A stretch of DNA of 64,000 nt from Oleiagrimonas sp963747595 (lineage in GTDB: Bacteria; Pseudomonadota; Gammaproteobacteria; Xanthomonadales; Rhodanobacteraceae): assembly GCA_963747595.1 (NCBI GenBank), contig CAVVFO010000003.1, forward strand, positions 62,001 through 126,000, given 5' to 3'. Shown here one piece after another: positions 52,586-61,524 of this stretch. The translations under genes were made by a program, and so were the position numbers. The notes below the pieces were generated by a model. It had not been told where the DNA came from and did not search any database. It saw only the letters and a program-made list of their open reading frames with translations. Within the stretch, counting starts at the first letter, position 1. The number at the start of each line of letters is the position of its first letter.

Positions 52586-53740
52586 ATGGCCGGGGTTTGC
52601 CTGGACAATGTGCGCAAGGTCTTCGACAACGGTCATGTCGCCGTGGACAATGCCTCGTTCGAGGTTGCCGACGGCGAGTTGCTGGTGCTGGTAGGGCCCT
52701 CCGGGTGCGGCAAGACCACCATGCTGCGCATGATCGCCGGCCTGGAGCAGCTGTCCTCCGGCACCGTCTCGATCGGCACGCGCACGGTGAACGCGGTCGC
52801 GCCGAAGGATCGCGACATCGCCATGGTGTTCCAGAACTATGCGCTGTACCCGCACATGAGCGTGGCGGAAAATCTGGCGTTCGGCCTGAAGCTGCGTGGC
52901 CAGCCCAGGGCCCAGGTCAAGCGCAGTGTGCTGCAGGCGGCGCGCATGCTGGGGCTGGAGTCCGTGCTGGACCGCGCCCCGCGTCAGCTCTCCGGCGGAC
53001 AACGCCAGCGCGTGGCGCTGGGCCGTGCGCTGGTGCGCGAACCATCCGTGTTCCTGCTGGACGAGCCGTTGTCCAATCTGGATGCGCGACTGCGCCTGTC
53101 CATGCGCGTGGAGATCGCGCGGCTGCACCGGCGCCTGGGCACCACCATGATCTACGTCACCCACGACCAGATCGAGGCCATGACCCTGGGGCAGCGCATC
53201 GTGGTGCTCGATGATGGTCACATCCAGCAGATCGACACGCCGATGGCGCTGTACGAGAGGCCCGCCAATCTGTTCGTCGCCAGCTTTCTGGGCAGCCCGG
53301 CGATGAATGTGTTGCGCGGGCGCATCGCGTCGCGCCCCACCCCGCGTCTGCACTTGGGCGATGCCCATATCGACCTGTCACACGTACCGGGAGTGACCGA
53401 TCATGACGGCGAGCTGCTGATCGGTATCCGCCCCGAGGACCTGCATCTCGAGCGCGACGGGGCGGCGCCGCATACGGCACATCTGACCGCGCATCTGGAT
53501 GTGATCGAACCGGTGGGCAACGAAGTGTTCCTCAACCTGCACGTCGGCACTGCCGAGGTGGTCTGCCGCGCCGCGCCATACGACTTGCCCGAACATGGCA
53601 GCACGGTGCGCCTGCGGATCGATACACAGAAGCTGCATGCGTTCGATCCCGAAACGGGCCGGCGTGTGTCGCTCCGCGGCGCGCTGCCGCGACTGGGCGG
53701 AGTCCTCGTAAACTTCCGGCCGGCAACATCCCGCGCCTGA
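52586..53740 (+). CDS. ABC transporter ATPase, MalK/UgpC/MsiK type
   Basis: 384 aa with CGGAG 9 bp before the ATG. Walker A GPSGCGKTT, Q-loop FQNYALYPHMS, signature LSGGQRQRVALGRAL, Walker B FLLDEPLSNLDARL and switch VTHDQIEAMTLG are intact. The C-terminal 130 residues carry the TOBE/regulatory domain (GIRPEDLHLE). No ATPase gene is adjacent to the permeases at 47.9-49.7 kb, so this one, separated by glk-GH1, is the natural partner. Like MsiK, it could also energise other sugar importers. Confidence 0.92.
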   Translation: MAGVCLDNVRKVFDNGHVAVDNASFEVADGELLVLVGPSGCGKTTMLRMIAGLEQLSSGTVSIGTRTVNAVAPKDRDIAMVFQNYALYPHMSVAENLAFGLKLRGQPRAQVKRSVLQAARMLGLESVLDRAPRQLSGGQRQRVALGRALVREPSVFLLDEPLSNLDARLRLSMRVEIARLHRRLGTTMIYVTHDQIEAMTLGQRIVVLDDGHIQQIDTPMALYERPANLFVASFLGSPAMNVLRGRIASRPTPRLHLGDAHIDLSHVPGVTDHDGELLIGIRPEDLHLERDGAAPHTAHLTAHLDVIEPVGNEVFLNLHVGTAEVVCRAAPYDLPEHGSTVRLRIDTQKLHAFDPETGRRVSLRGALPRLGGVLVNFRPATSRA

Positions 53741-53804
53741 CCCCTGCGCACCGAAGCGACCGGCGTACAATGGCACGTTCGTTGTGTGTCGCTTGGAACC
53801 CGCC

Positions 53805-54800
53805 ATGAGCTTTCCCACCGTCCGCATGCGCCGCATGCGCCGCCACGCCTTTTCCCGCGCATTGATGCGCGAAACCATGCTGGGCGTGGATGACCTGATC
53901 ATGGTTGCATTCGTCTCCGAAGGTGAGGACCGACGCGAAGCAGTGACGTCGATGCCCGGTGTGGAGCGGCTGTCTCTCGATCATCTGCTGGCGCTGGCGG
54001 CGGAAGTGGTGGCACTGGGCATTCCGGCGCTGGCGCTGTTTCCCTCGCCAGGTGCGCACGTGAAGAGTGAGGATGCGCGCGAGGCATGGAATCCGCAGGG
54101 GCTGTTCCAGCGCGCGGCGCGTGCATTGAAGGAGCGCTTTCCGCAGTTGGGGTTGATCGGGGATGTGGCACTGGACCCGTACACCACGCATGGCCAGGAT
54201 GGGCTCATCGACGCCGATGGATACGTGGTGAACGACCTCACCGTCGAAGCGCTGGTGCGTCAGGCACTGGCGCAGGCGCGGGCCGGGTTCGATTTCGTGG
54301 CGCCCTCGGACATGATGGATGGGCGCATCGGCGCCATCCGTGACGCGCTGGATGCCGAGGGCTTGATCGATACGCGGATTCTGGCCTATTCGGCCAAGTA
54401 CGCCTCCAGCTTCTATGGACCGTTCCGTGATGCGGTGGGGTCCGCCGGCAATCTCGGCGGTGGCGGCAAGCACACGTATCAGCTGGACATCGGCAACAGC
54501 GACGAGGCGCTGCGCGAGATCGGGCTGGACCTGGAGGAAGGCGCCGACGCGGTGATGGTGAAGCCGGGCATGCCGTATCTGGATATCGTGCGGCGTGCCA
54601 AGGAGACGTTCGGGGCGCCGACGTTTGTGTATCAGGTCAGTGGCGAGTACGCCATGCTCAAGGCTGCCGTGCAAAACGGCTGGCTGGATGAGCGCGCCTG
54701 TGTACTGGAATCCTTGACGGCATTCAAACGCGCCGGCGCGGACGCGATCCTGACGTATTTCGCGCTGGATGCGGCTCGCTGGTTGCGCGAGGGCGCTTGA
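53805..54800 (+). CDS. hemB: Delta-aminolevulinic acid dehydratase (porphobilinogen synthase)
   Basis: Condenses two 5-aminolevulinates to porphobilinogen in haem synthesis. 331 aa from the ATG at 53805 (MSFPTVRMRRMRR). Active-site lysines lie in SAKYASSFYGPFRDA and MVKPGMPYLD. The zinc-type cysteine triad is absent: the metal loop reads DVALDPYTTHGQDG, the Asp-based sequence of Mg-dependent enzymes. Monocistronic, 65 bp after the ATPase. Confidence 0.96.
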   Translation: MSFPTVRMRRMRRHAFSRALMRETMLGVDDLIMVAFVSEGEDRREAVTSMPGVERLSLDHLLALAAEVVALGIPALALFPSPGAHVKSEDAREAWNPQGLFQRAARALKERFPQLGLIGDVALDPYTTHGQDGLIDADGYVVNDLTVEALVRQALAQARAGFDFVAPSDMMDGRIGAIRDALDAEGLIDTRILAYSAKYASSFYGPFRDAVGSAGNLGGGGKHTYQLDIGNSDEALREIGLDLEEGADAVMVKPGMPYLDIVRRAKETFGAPTFVYQVSGEYAMLKAAVQNGWLDERACVLESLTAFKRAGADAILTYFALDAARWLREGA

Positions 54801-54886
54801 GGGGCGGATCCCGCCAGGGATCATTGCGGCGCGTCAACGCTGCACGCGTGACATAATCGACGGGCGCGTTCTTGCCGGAGGCGGCC

Positions 54887-56713
54887 GTGGAATCGCACCA
54901 CTTCCTTCAACTTGCGGTCGTGTTCCTGCTGGCCGCGGTGATTGCCGTGCCGCTGGCGCGGCGCTTCAAGCTGGGATCGGTGCTGGGCTATCTGCTGGCC
55001 GGAGCGGTCATTGGTCCGCATGTGCTGGGGATGGGCGGCGATGCCGGTCGGGTGGCGCAGATCTCGCAGCTTGGCGTGGTGCTGATGCTGTTCGTGATCG
55101 GCCTGGAGTTGTCGCCGTCGCGGCTGTGGGTGATGCGTCGCGATGTGTTCGGGCTGGGCGTGGCGCAAGTGCTGGTGACCACCACGGTGGTGGCCGGTGT
55201 GGCGCACCTCGTGTTTGCACTGAGTGTTTCTGCCGCAGTGGTGGTGGGGGCGACCCTGTCGCTGTCGTCCACGGCATTCGGATTGCAGATCCTCACCGAG
55301 CGCAAGGAACAGGGCAGTGCACACGGGCGCAGCGCCTTTGCCGTGCTGTTGTTCCAGGATCTGGCCGCCATCCCGTTGATCGCCGCTGTGCCGCTTCTGG
55401 GCAACGGCATCGGTGGTGCGCATCTGTTCAATCCGATAAGTGTGCTGCGCGTGGTGGGAACCATCCTCGTGGTGGTGCTCGGCGGACGCTATCTGCTGCG
55501 GCCACTGTTTCGCATCGTGGCTCGCACGCGCAGCATGGAGGTGTCCACGGCGACGGCGCTGCTGGTGGTGATCGGCACGGCATGGTTGATGGAGCGTGTC
55601 GGCGTCTCGGCGCCTTTGGGGGCATTTCTGGCCGGCATGCTGCTGGCTGATTCCGAATACAGACATGAGCTGGAATCGCACATCGAACCGTTCAAGGGGC
55701 TGCTTCTTGGGCTGTTCTTCATCAGCGTGGGCATGTCGGTGGATTTGTCATTGTTGTGGGCGCATCCGCTGCTTGTGCTGGCGCTGGTGGCCGCGTTGAT
55801 GCTGCTCAAGGCGGTGTTGCTGTGGCCGCTGGCGCGGATCTTTTCCGGTCTTGACGGTGCTGCCGCAGCGCGTGTGGCGGTGTTGCTTGCAAGTGGCGGC
55901 GAGTTTGCCTTCGTGGTGCTGGCGCTGGCCAGCGAGAAAGCATTGTTGAGCGCGCAGCAAGGCCATTTGCTGGTATTGGCCATCAGTGTTTCCATGGCCG
56001 CCATGCCTCTGCTGGTGCTGGCAGCGGCACATATCCTGCGCACGCCGGAGCGTCACGACGAGCGTGCATACGACCACATCGATGGGCAATCGCCACGCGT
56101 GATCATCGCCGGCTTCGGCCGTGTCGGACAGATCGTGGCGCGCGTATTGACCGCGCAGAATATCGCGTTCGTGGCACTGGAAAGTTCTGTCGAACAGGTC
56201 GAATTCACGCGCCGCTTCGGCAGTACGTCGATCTACTACGGCGACCCCGCACGGCCGGACCTGCTGCGGGCGGCGGGCGCCGAGCAGGCCGAGGTGTTCG
56301 TGCTGGCCACGGATGATCCCCTCGCCAATGTGCGCACTGCGCGCATTGTGCGGCGGCATTTCCCGCATCTGAAGATCATGGCGCGGGCGCGCAATCGCCA
56401 GCATGTCTTTCGCTTGATGGATCTAGGCATCGAGGCGCCGGTGCGCGAGACGTTTCATTCCAGTCTGAAGTTGACGCGGCAGGTGATGCTGGCACTGGGC
56501 ATGGACGCCGCGGTCACCGAGGCCCGCGTGCAGCAGTTCCGCCAGCATGACGAGCGGCTGCTGCGCGAGCAGTATCTGGTCTATGACGATGAAACCGAAC
56601 TGGTGCGCGCGTCACAGGATTCCATGGACGATCTCAAGCAGTTGTTCGAGGCCGACATGCGGCGCGAGCAGGCATCGCCAGTCGTGGCGGCACCGGTCGA
56701 GGACAACGACTGA
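54887..56713 (+). CDS. Kef-type K+/H+ antiporter (CPA2) with RCK domain
   Basis: 608 aa from the GTG at 54887, chosen because GGAGG lies exactly 5 bp upstream; a TTG at 54872 would add five residues. The membrane part (residues 5-380, about 12 segments) contains GYLLAGAVIGPHVLG, FQDLAAIPLIAAVPLLG and LGAFLAGMLLADSEYRH. The C-terminal RCK-N domain begins IIAGFGRVGQIVARVL near residue 398 and ends in a short tail. Resembles KefB/KefC and YbaL; potassium efflux in response to thiol stress is the classic role, but no KefF/G gene is near. Confidence 0.92.
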   Translation: MESHHFLQLAVVFLLAAVIAVPLARRFKLGSVLGYLLAGAVIGPHVLGMGGDAGRVAQISQLGVVLMLFVIGLELSPSRLWVMRRDVFGLGVAQVLVTTTVVAGVAHLVFALSVSAAVVVGATLSLSSTAFGLQILTERKEQGSAHGRSAFAVLLFQDLAAIPLIAAVPLLGNGIGGAHLFNPISVLRVVGTILVVVLGGRYLLRPLFRIVARTRSMEVSTATALLVVIGTAWLMERVGVSAPLGAFLAGMLLADSEYRHELESHIEPFKGLLLGLFFISVGMSVDLSLLWAHPLLVLALVAALMLLKAVLLWPLARIFSGLDGAAAARVAVLLASGGEFAFVVLALASEKALLSAQQGHLLVLAISVSMAAMPLLVLAAAHILRTPERHDERAYDHIDGQSPRVIIAGFGRVGQIVARVLTAQNIAFVALESSVEQVEFTRRFGSTSIYYGDPARPDLLRAAGAEQAEVFVLATDDPLANVRTARIVRRHFPHLKIMARARNRQHVFRLMDLGIEAPVRETFHSSLKLTRQVMLALGMDAAVTEARVQQFRQHDERLLREQYLVYDDETELVRASQDSMDDLKQLFEADMRREQASPVVAAPVEDND

Positions 56714-56803
56714 CATTGTGCGCGTGGTTTCTTTTCGGGCGCGCGCAGTTGGGGTAGGCTGATATCACCATTTGGAGTACGTGACTGCTCCAGGAGATCT
56801 GCC

Positions 56804-57151
56804 GTGAACGCCACAACCAGGCTGCTTGGCCATTATCGCGAGAACTTGGGCATCAAGTCCGACAACGCCGCGGCCAAATCCTTGGATATCAAGCGCCAGA
56901 CGATCAACAACTGGCGCAAGCGGGGCTCGCAAGCCGAACCGCACCTGATCGCGCGCATGTGCGATGCCATCGGCGAGGACCCGGCATCATGGCTGCTGCA
57001 GGTGATGTGCGAGCAGTCGCGGCTGGATGTCAATCGCCGGGTCTGGCAACGTCTGAGCCAGCGGTTCGGTCTTGGCGTGGTCACGGTGCTGACCATGGTG
57101 GCGGGTGAAATAATGGCGCCGGATGGTCTGGTCAGCATGGTGATGCTATAG
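56804..57151 (+). CDS. Phage-like helix-turn-helix protein, DUF3693-like
   Basis: 115 aa. An N-terminal HTH (LGIKSDNAAAKSLDIKRQTI, then NNWRKRGSQAEPHLIARM) is followed by PASWLLQVMCEQSRL, as in DUF3693 proteins found in filamentous phages and prophage remnants of Xanthomonadales. The end (VVTVLTMVAGEIMAPDG) is hydrophobic and may be a membrane anchor. It stands alone with no neighbouring phage gene, so it is probably a remnant or a domesticated regulator. The upstream region has no obvious operator. Confidence 0.72.
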   Translation: MNATTRLLGHYRENLGIKSDNAAAKSLDIKRQTINNWRKRGSQAEPHLIARMCDAIGEDPASWLLQVMCEQSRLDVNRRVWQRLSQRFGLGVVTVLTMVAGEIMAPDGLVSMVML

Positions 57152-57216
57152 GAGGCGCACTACAGGAAAGCGCGGCGCGGCGCCGCTCTTGGCTGCCCCC
57201 CGCCGCTGCGTTGAAT

Positions 57217-57870
57217 CTATTGGCCGGAGAGCTGTGCCTGCATGCGCGCGCGCACGTCGTGATAGTGCCTCAGCTGCCGCTGCTCCCTCTGTACCGCAGC
57301 CTGTCTCTTGTCGTGTTGCCGTTCGAGCATCCGGCGTTGCGCAGTCACCGTGGCCCTCTGCCGGGTGATGCGATCGGCCAGACTTTTCGGCACCGTGTCG
57401 CCGTTGCTCTGCATGCCGGCGGCATGTGCCAGCAGTTCGGCCAGGTTCTCTTCCTGCGAGTGCAGGTTCAATTGCGTGGTGTGGATGGTCTGGTCGATGT
57501 GATCCAGCTCGGCCTGTTGTGCAGCCACGAACGACTGTTCGGTCGGATACGCGGCCATCATCTGCCGGTCGGCCTGGCGCTGCTGTTCCTGCGCATGTCT
57601 GGCATCCGCTGCCTTGGCGGCGACGGCATTGGCGTGGGCATGCTCTTCCGCCGTCAGCGCGCGCGGCACATGACGCACGATCATGCCCTGGTCGTTGACC
57701 ACCTCATAGCCGTTCTTGATGGCCTGGTTGGTCAGGCTGTCGCTGTAATGCGGCTGGCCTTGATCATCCTTCCACGTATAGCGGTACTGGCCGGCGCTGG
57801 ACTGGGCCAGGATCTGCGCGCTCGAAGCGAGTAGCAGGCAAGTGACAGCGGCGATGATGGTTCTGCGCAT
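57217..57870 (-). CDS. Exported DUF4124 protein with Gln-rich coiled coil
   Basis: 217 aa from the ATG at 57870, where a signal peptide (residues 1-22, ending in ILAQ) is expected; the frame extends upstream to 57996 without support. A DUF4124 domain with YRYTWKDDQGQPHYSDSL is followed by an Ala/Gln/Arg-rich predicted coiled coil (about 85-215). Probably periplasmic. DUF4124 proteins are common in gammaproteobacteria and have no established function. Divergent from nothing nearby; convergent with the HTH gene. Confidence 0.8.
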   Translation of the reverse strand: MRRTIIAAVTCLLLASSAQILAQSSAGQYRYTWKDDQGQPHYSDSLTNQAIKNGYEVVNDQGMIVRHVPRALTAEEHAHANAVAAKAADARHAQEQQRQADRQMMAAYPTEQSFVAAQQAELDHIDQTIHTTQLNLHSQEENLAELLAHAAGMQSNGDTVPKSLADRITRQRATVTAQRRMLERQHDKRQAAVQREQRQLRHYHDVRARMQAQLSGQ

Positions 57871-58026
57871 GGGTCCCCTCCGTGGGCCGAGTATAGCGGG
57901 ATGCATGCGGTGCGACATCAAGCGACCTCCGATCGAATCGTGGATGGCGTCTTGACGACTGAAAGAAACAGGCGTTGTTTCATCTCGCCGAGCCACTTGC
58001 GTGAAATCAATCAGAGCTATCCCGGA

Positions 58027-58677
58027 TCAATCCGCGCCGAATTCCCGGCGATAGGCGAGCAGATCCGGATAGACGCCGGCCAGCGTTTCATCGCGGCCTG
58101 CGTAGTCGAGCAGGCCATCCAGTGTGGTGATCGACAATACCGGAATGTTTTCTGCCTCCGCCAATTCGCGTGTGGCCGAATGCATGCCCTGCCCCCTTTC
58201 CTGCCGATCCAGTGCGATCAGCACGCCGGCAGGTTGCGCGCCATGCGCACGGATCAGCGCCAGCGACTCGCGCACCGCAGTGCCCGCCGTCATGACATCG
58301 TCGATGACCAGGACCTTGCCCTGCAGCGGCGCGCCGACCAGCGTGCCACCTTCACCGTGGGCCTTGGCCTCCTTGCGGTTGTAGGCGAACGGCACGTCAC
58401 GGTGGTGGGTGTTGGACAGCGCGATGGCGGTGGCGGCGGCCAGAGGGATGCCTTTGTAGGCGGGCCCGAAAAGCATGTCGAAATGCAGCGTGGACTGGAC
58501 CGCGCTCTGTGCATAGGCATCGCCCAGGCGGGAGAGCGCGGCACCGCTGTCGATAGCCCCCAGATTGAAGAAGTACGGGCTGACGCGGCCGGACTTCAGC
58601 GTGAACTCGCCGAAGCGCAGCACCTGGCGCGACAGGGCCAGTTCGATGAACTCGCGTTGGAAGGCATGCATGGACAT
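58027..58677 (-). CDS. pyrE: Orotate phosphoribosyltransferase
   Basis: Joins orotate to PRPP in pyrimidine synthesis. 216 aa. The PRPP motif is VLVIDDVMTAGTA near residue 125, and the flexible catalytic loop contains YNRKEAKAHGEGG. N-terminus FIELALSRQVLRFGEFTLKSG matches bacterial PyrE. Its ATG directly abuts the stop codon of the GNAT gene upstream, so the two are one transcriptional unit. Confidence 0.97.
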   Translation of the reverse strand: MSMHAFQREFIELALSRQVLRFGEFTLKSGRVSPYFFNLGAIDSGAALSRLGDAYAQSAVQSTLHFDMLFGPAYKGIPLAAATAIALSNTHHRDVPFAYNRKEAKAHGEGGTLVGAPLQGKVLVIDDVMTAGTAVRESLALIRAHGAQPAGVLIALDRQERGQGMHSATRELAEAENIPVLSITTLDGLLDYAGRDETLAGVYPDLLAYRREFGAD

Positions 58678-59196
58678 TCACCGATGAGTATGGATCGGGT
58701 TCAGGCGGCGCCGCATCAGGTGCTGCGCCGCGGCGTGGCCGCCATGGTACAAGGTGCCGGTCTTCCGGAAACCGGCGCGCAGATAGCACCCGAGGGCGGC
58801 ATGATTGTCCACACCGACGGTCAGGACAAGATCGTGGCGGTCATGGTGCCGCTGTGCCAGGTCGTCGCACAGGGCCTGCACGGCATGGCACCCGACCCCC
58901 CTGCCCTGATGCTGGATGGCCAGGAAAAAAGCCCGCAGGCCCAGCGCGGATTCCAGTTCCGGGCGGTTGGAGCGGCGTCCGATGACGGCTGCCGCATGTC
59001 GTTCGATGCGGTAGTAACCGATGACCGTGTCGCCCTCGAGGATGACCATGGATTCGCAGCCGGGGCACGCATCGGCATCGGCCAGCAAGTCCGCGATGCG
59101 GCCGACCCATTGCAGCTGCGCTGGATGCACACGCAGCCTCAGTACGGCATTGCGATTGTGCGGATCGAGGGGACGAACGTGAACACCGGCAGGCAT
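58678..59196 (-). CDS. GNAT-family N-acetyltransferase
   Basis: 172 aa. The acetyl-CoA pyrophosphate loop is HQGRGVGCHAVQAL (Q-x-x-G-x-G), followed by LTVGVDNHAALGCYLRAGFRKTG, the family's motif B. Ends immediately before pyrE. Divergent from xthA with a 73-bp gap. Substrate unknown; the second half matches small-molecule or ribosomal-alanine-like acetyltransferases only generically. Confidence 0.86.
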   Translation of the reverse strand: MPAGVHVRPLDPHNRNAVLRLRVHPAQLQWVGRIADLLADADACPGCESMVILEGDTVIGYYRIERHAAAVIGRRSNRPELESALGLRAFFLAIQHQGRGVGCHAVQALCDDLAQRHHDRHDLVLTVGVDNHAALGCYLRAGFRKTGTLYHGGHAAAQHLMRRRLNPIHTHR

Positions 59197-59269
59197 GTGT
59201 CCAGCATACGCGATCCCGGGCGATTGTTATGATGCGGGGCTTGAATCCGGAATCCGGGAATTCCAAGGT

Positions 59270-60040
59270 ATGCGCATCATTTCATTCAATGCCAACGGCA
59301 TTCGTTCCGCGGCGCGCAAGGGATTTTTCGACTGGCTGCCGCAGCAGGATGCGGACGTGCTTTGCGTGCAGGAAACCAAGGCTCGCGAGGAGCAGCTCGG
59401 TGCCGCGGTTTTCCATCCCGAGGGCTACCATCGCGTGTTTCATGATGCACGCTGCAAGAGGGGCTACAGCGGTGTGGCCATCTATTCGCGTCAGCGTCCG
59501 GATGCGGTGCTGACGGAACTGGGCGAGGAGGATTTCGATCGCGAGGGGCGCTACATCGAGGCGCGCTTCGGCAACCTGAGCGTGGTCTCCCTGTACTGGC
59601 CATCGGGGACTTCCGGCGACGAGCGACAGCAATACAAGTTCCGCATGATGGACTGGTTCACGCCGATCATGGATGGCTGGCTGGCCAGCGAACGCGACTA
59701 CGTGCTGTGCGGCGACTGGAATATCGTGCACACCGAAAAGGACATCAGGAACTGGCGTTCCAACCAGAAGAATTCCGGATGTCTGCCCGAGGAACGCGCC
59801 TGGCTGGATCTGCTGATGCACGAACGTGGTTGGGTGGACAGCTTTCGTACATTGCGACCGGATGCCGTGGAGTACACGTGGTGGTCCAACCGCGGGCAGG
59901 CGCGCGCCAACAATGTGGGGTGGCGTATCGACTACCAGCTGTTGACGCCGGCCCTGGCTGCGCGGCTGCGTGACTGCTCGATCTACAGCGAAGAACGCTT
60001 TTCCGACCACGCCCCCTTCATCGTCGACTACGCCGCATGA
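59270..60040 (+). CDS. xthA: Exodeoxyribonuclease III / AP endonuclease
   Basis: Mg-dependent AP endonuclease and 3'-5' exonuclease of base-excision repair. 256 aa from the ATG at 59270 (MRIISFNANG). Motifs: NGIRSA, VQETK with the metal glutamate, GDWNIVHTEKD, WWSNRG and the terminal SDHAPFIVD with the catalytic Asp-His. Its stop overlaps the ampG start by 4 bp, which suggests co-transcription. Acts after the MutM glycosylase encoded at 10.1 kb. Confidence 0.96.
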   Translation: MRIISFNANGIRSAARKGFFDWLPQQDADVLCVQETKAREEQLGAAVFHPEGYHRVFHDARCKRGYSGVAIYSRQRPDAVLTELGEEDFDREGRYIEARFGNLSVVSLYWPSGTSGDERQQYKFRMMDWFTPIMDGWLASERDYVLCGDWNIVHTEKDIRNWRSNQKNSGCLPEERAWLDLLMHERGWVDSFRTLRPDAVEYTWWSNRGQARANNVGWRIDYQLLTPALAARLRDCSIYSEERFSDHAPFIVDYAA

Positions 60041-61407
60041 GTCCCGGTCCGTCGCGTAGCGATTCGACGAGCGGAAGCCGGGGAAAAAGCGGTCTGGTGC
60101 GTCCACGTGGCTGGCGCGGCGTGGTGGAGGCATTCAGCACCCCGTCGGCGGTCACCCTGTTCTTCCTCGGCTTCGGCTCGGGGTTGCCGTTCCTTCTGGT
60201 GGGCTACACGCTGTCGATCTGGCTGCGCACCAGCCACTGGGGCCTCGGTGCGATCGGGCTGGTCAGTTTCATCAGCCTGCTGTACGTGTTGAAGTTCGTG
60301 TGGTCGCCATTGCTCGATGCACACAAACTGCCGCTGTTCGGACGGCTGGGCCGCCGTCGCGGCTGGCTGTTCCCGGCGCAGTTGCTGTTGCTGATCGGTC
60401 TGGCGCTGATGGGTATTGTCGGGCCGCAGCATACGGTGCCCCTGTTTCTGGGGCTGGTGGGGATGACGGCGCTGGCGGGCGCCACCCAGGACACCATGGT
60501 TGATGCCTATCGCATCGAGATTGCACCGCTTTCCGCGCAGTCGGCGCTGGCGGCAACAGCCACGTTGGGATATCGCATCGGCCTGATCTGCGGTGGCGCC
60601 GGCGCGCTGTACCTGTCGGAGTTTTCCGGCTGGCGCATTGCGTACCTGACCATGGCCGCGCTGGTGGTGGTGCCGCTGATCACTACACTGGTCGCGCCGG
60701 AGCCGGCGCGTCCGGCAGATACCGATGTGAAGGCTCAATTGCCCAGCCTGCGGGCTGACTACATCAAGCCGTTCCGCGACTTCTTTTTCCGTTATGGCTG
60801 GGTGCTGGGCCTGGCTCTGCTGGTCTTCGTGGGCCTGTTCAAGCTGCCCGACCAGATGCTGGGTGTAATGGCGGGTCCGTTCTATATCGACTCGGGTTTC
60901 ACCACCGGTGACATCGCTACGGTGTCCAAGGTGTACGGCATCTGGATCGGCATTGGCGGCGCTTTCGCGGGCGGCGTGGCGGTGCCGGCCTGGGGCATGC
61001 GGCGCACGCTGATCATCGCGGCGCTGGGGCTGGCGCTGTCGAATCTCCTGTATATCCTGATGGCGCAGTATCCGGGCCAGCTGTGGAGTTTTGTCGCCAC
61101 CATTTCCGGCGATAACTTCTTCACCGGATTCTCCGGCACCGTGCTGGTGGTCTTCATGTCCGGGTTGTCCGACAGGCATTACACCGCCACGCAATATGCC
61201 TTGTTGAGTTCCATGGCCTTCCTGCCCGGCAAGCTGGTCGGGGGCGTGTCCGGTTATATGGTGCAGGCGTGGGGTTACACCGGGTTTTTCATTTTCAGCA
61301 CATTGTCCATCGCACCGACGCTGCTGCTTCTGGCGTGGCTGTGGCCGCGGCTGGCACGTATCGAGTCCACCGCTCCGGTTGAGCCGGGCGACACCCCCGC
61401 ACCGTAG
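60037..61407 (+). CDS. ampG: AmpG-type muropeptide permease (MFS)
   Basis: 456-aa inner-membrane permease importing GlcNAc-anhydro-MurNAc peptides in peptidoglycan recycling. Twelve membrane segments; LGFGSGLPFLLVGYTLSIWL and ALAGATQDTMVDAYRIE are AmpG hallmarks, and FVGLFKLPDQMLGVMAGPFY follows the central loop. The start overlaps xthA. Context is consistent: anmK, which handles the anhydro-MurNAc part, is 0.4 kb downstream. The N-terminal 22 residues are Ser/Arg-rich and extra. Confidence 0.93.
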   Translation: MSPGPSRSDSTSGSRGKSGLVRPRGWRGVVEAFSTPSAVTLFFLGFGSGLPFLLVGYTLSIWLRTSHWGLGAIGLVSFISLLYVLKFVWSPLLDAHKLPLFGRLGRRRGWLFPAQLLLLIGLALMGIVGPQHTVPLFLGLVGMTALAGATQDTMVDAYRIEIAPLSAQSALAATATLGYRIGLICGGAGALYLSEFSGWRIAYLTMAALVVVPLITTLVAPEPARPADTDVKAQLPSLRADYIKPFRDFFFRYGWVLGLALLVFVGLFKLPDQMLGVMAGPFYIDSGFTTGDIATVSKVYGIWIGIGGAFAGGVAVPAWGMRRTLIIAALGLALSNLLYILMAQYPGQLWSFVATISGDNFFTGFSGTVLVVFMSGLSDRHYTATQYALLSSMAFLPGKLVGGVSGYMVQAWGYTGFFIFSTLSIAPTLLLLAWLWPRLARIESTAPVEPGDTPAP

Positions 61408-61524
61408 TTCATTGCCGAATCATTCCCCGTGGATGCAAACAGCTTGGCTCTGCACCCGCCTCGGGGATCTGGCACAATTCCCGGCCACAGGGGCAGTGTT
61501 GCGCGTTTTTTGCGAGGAAGCGCC

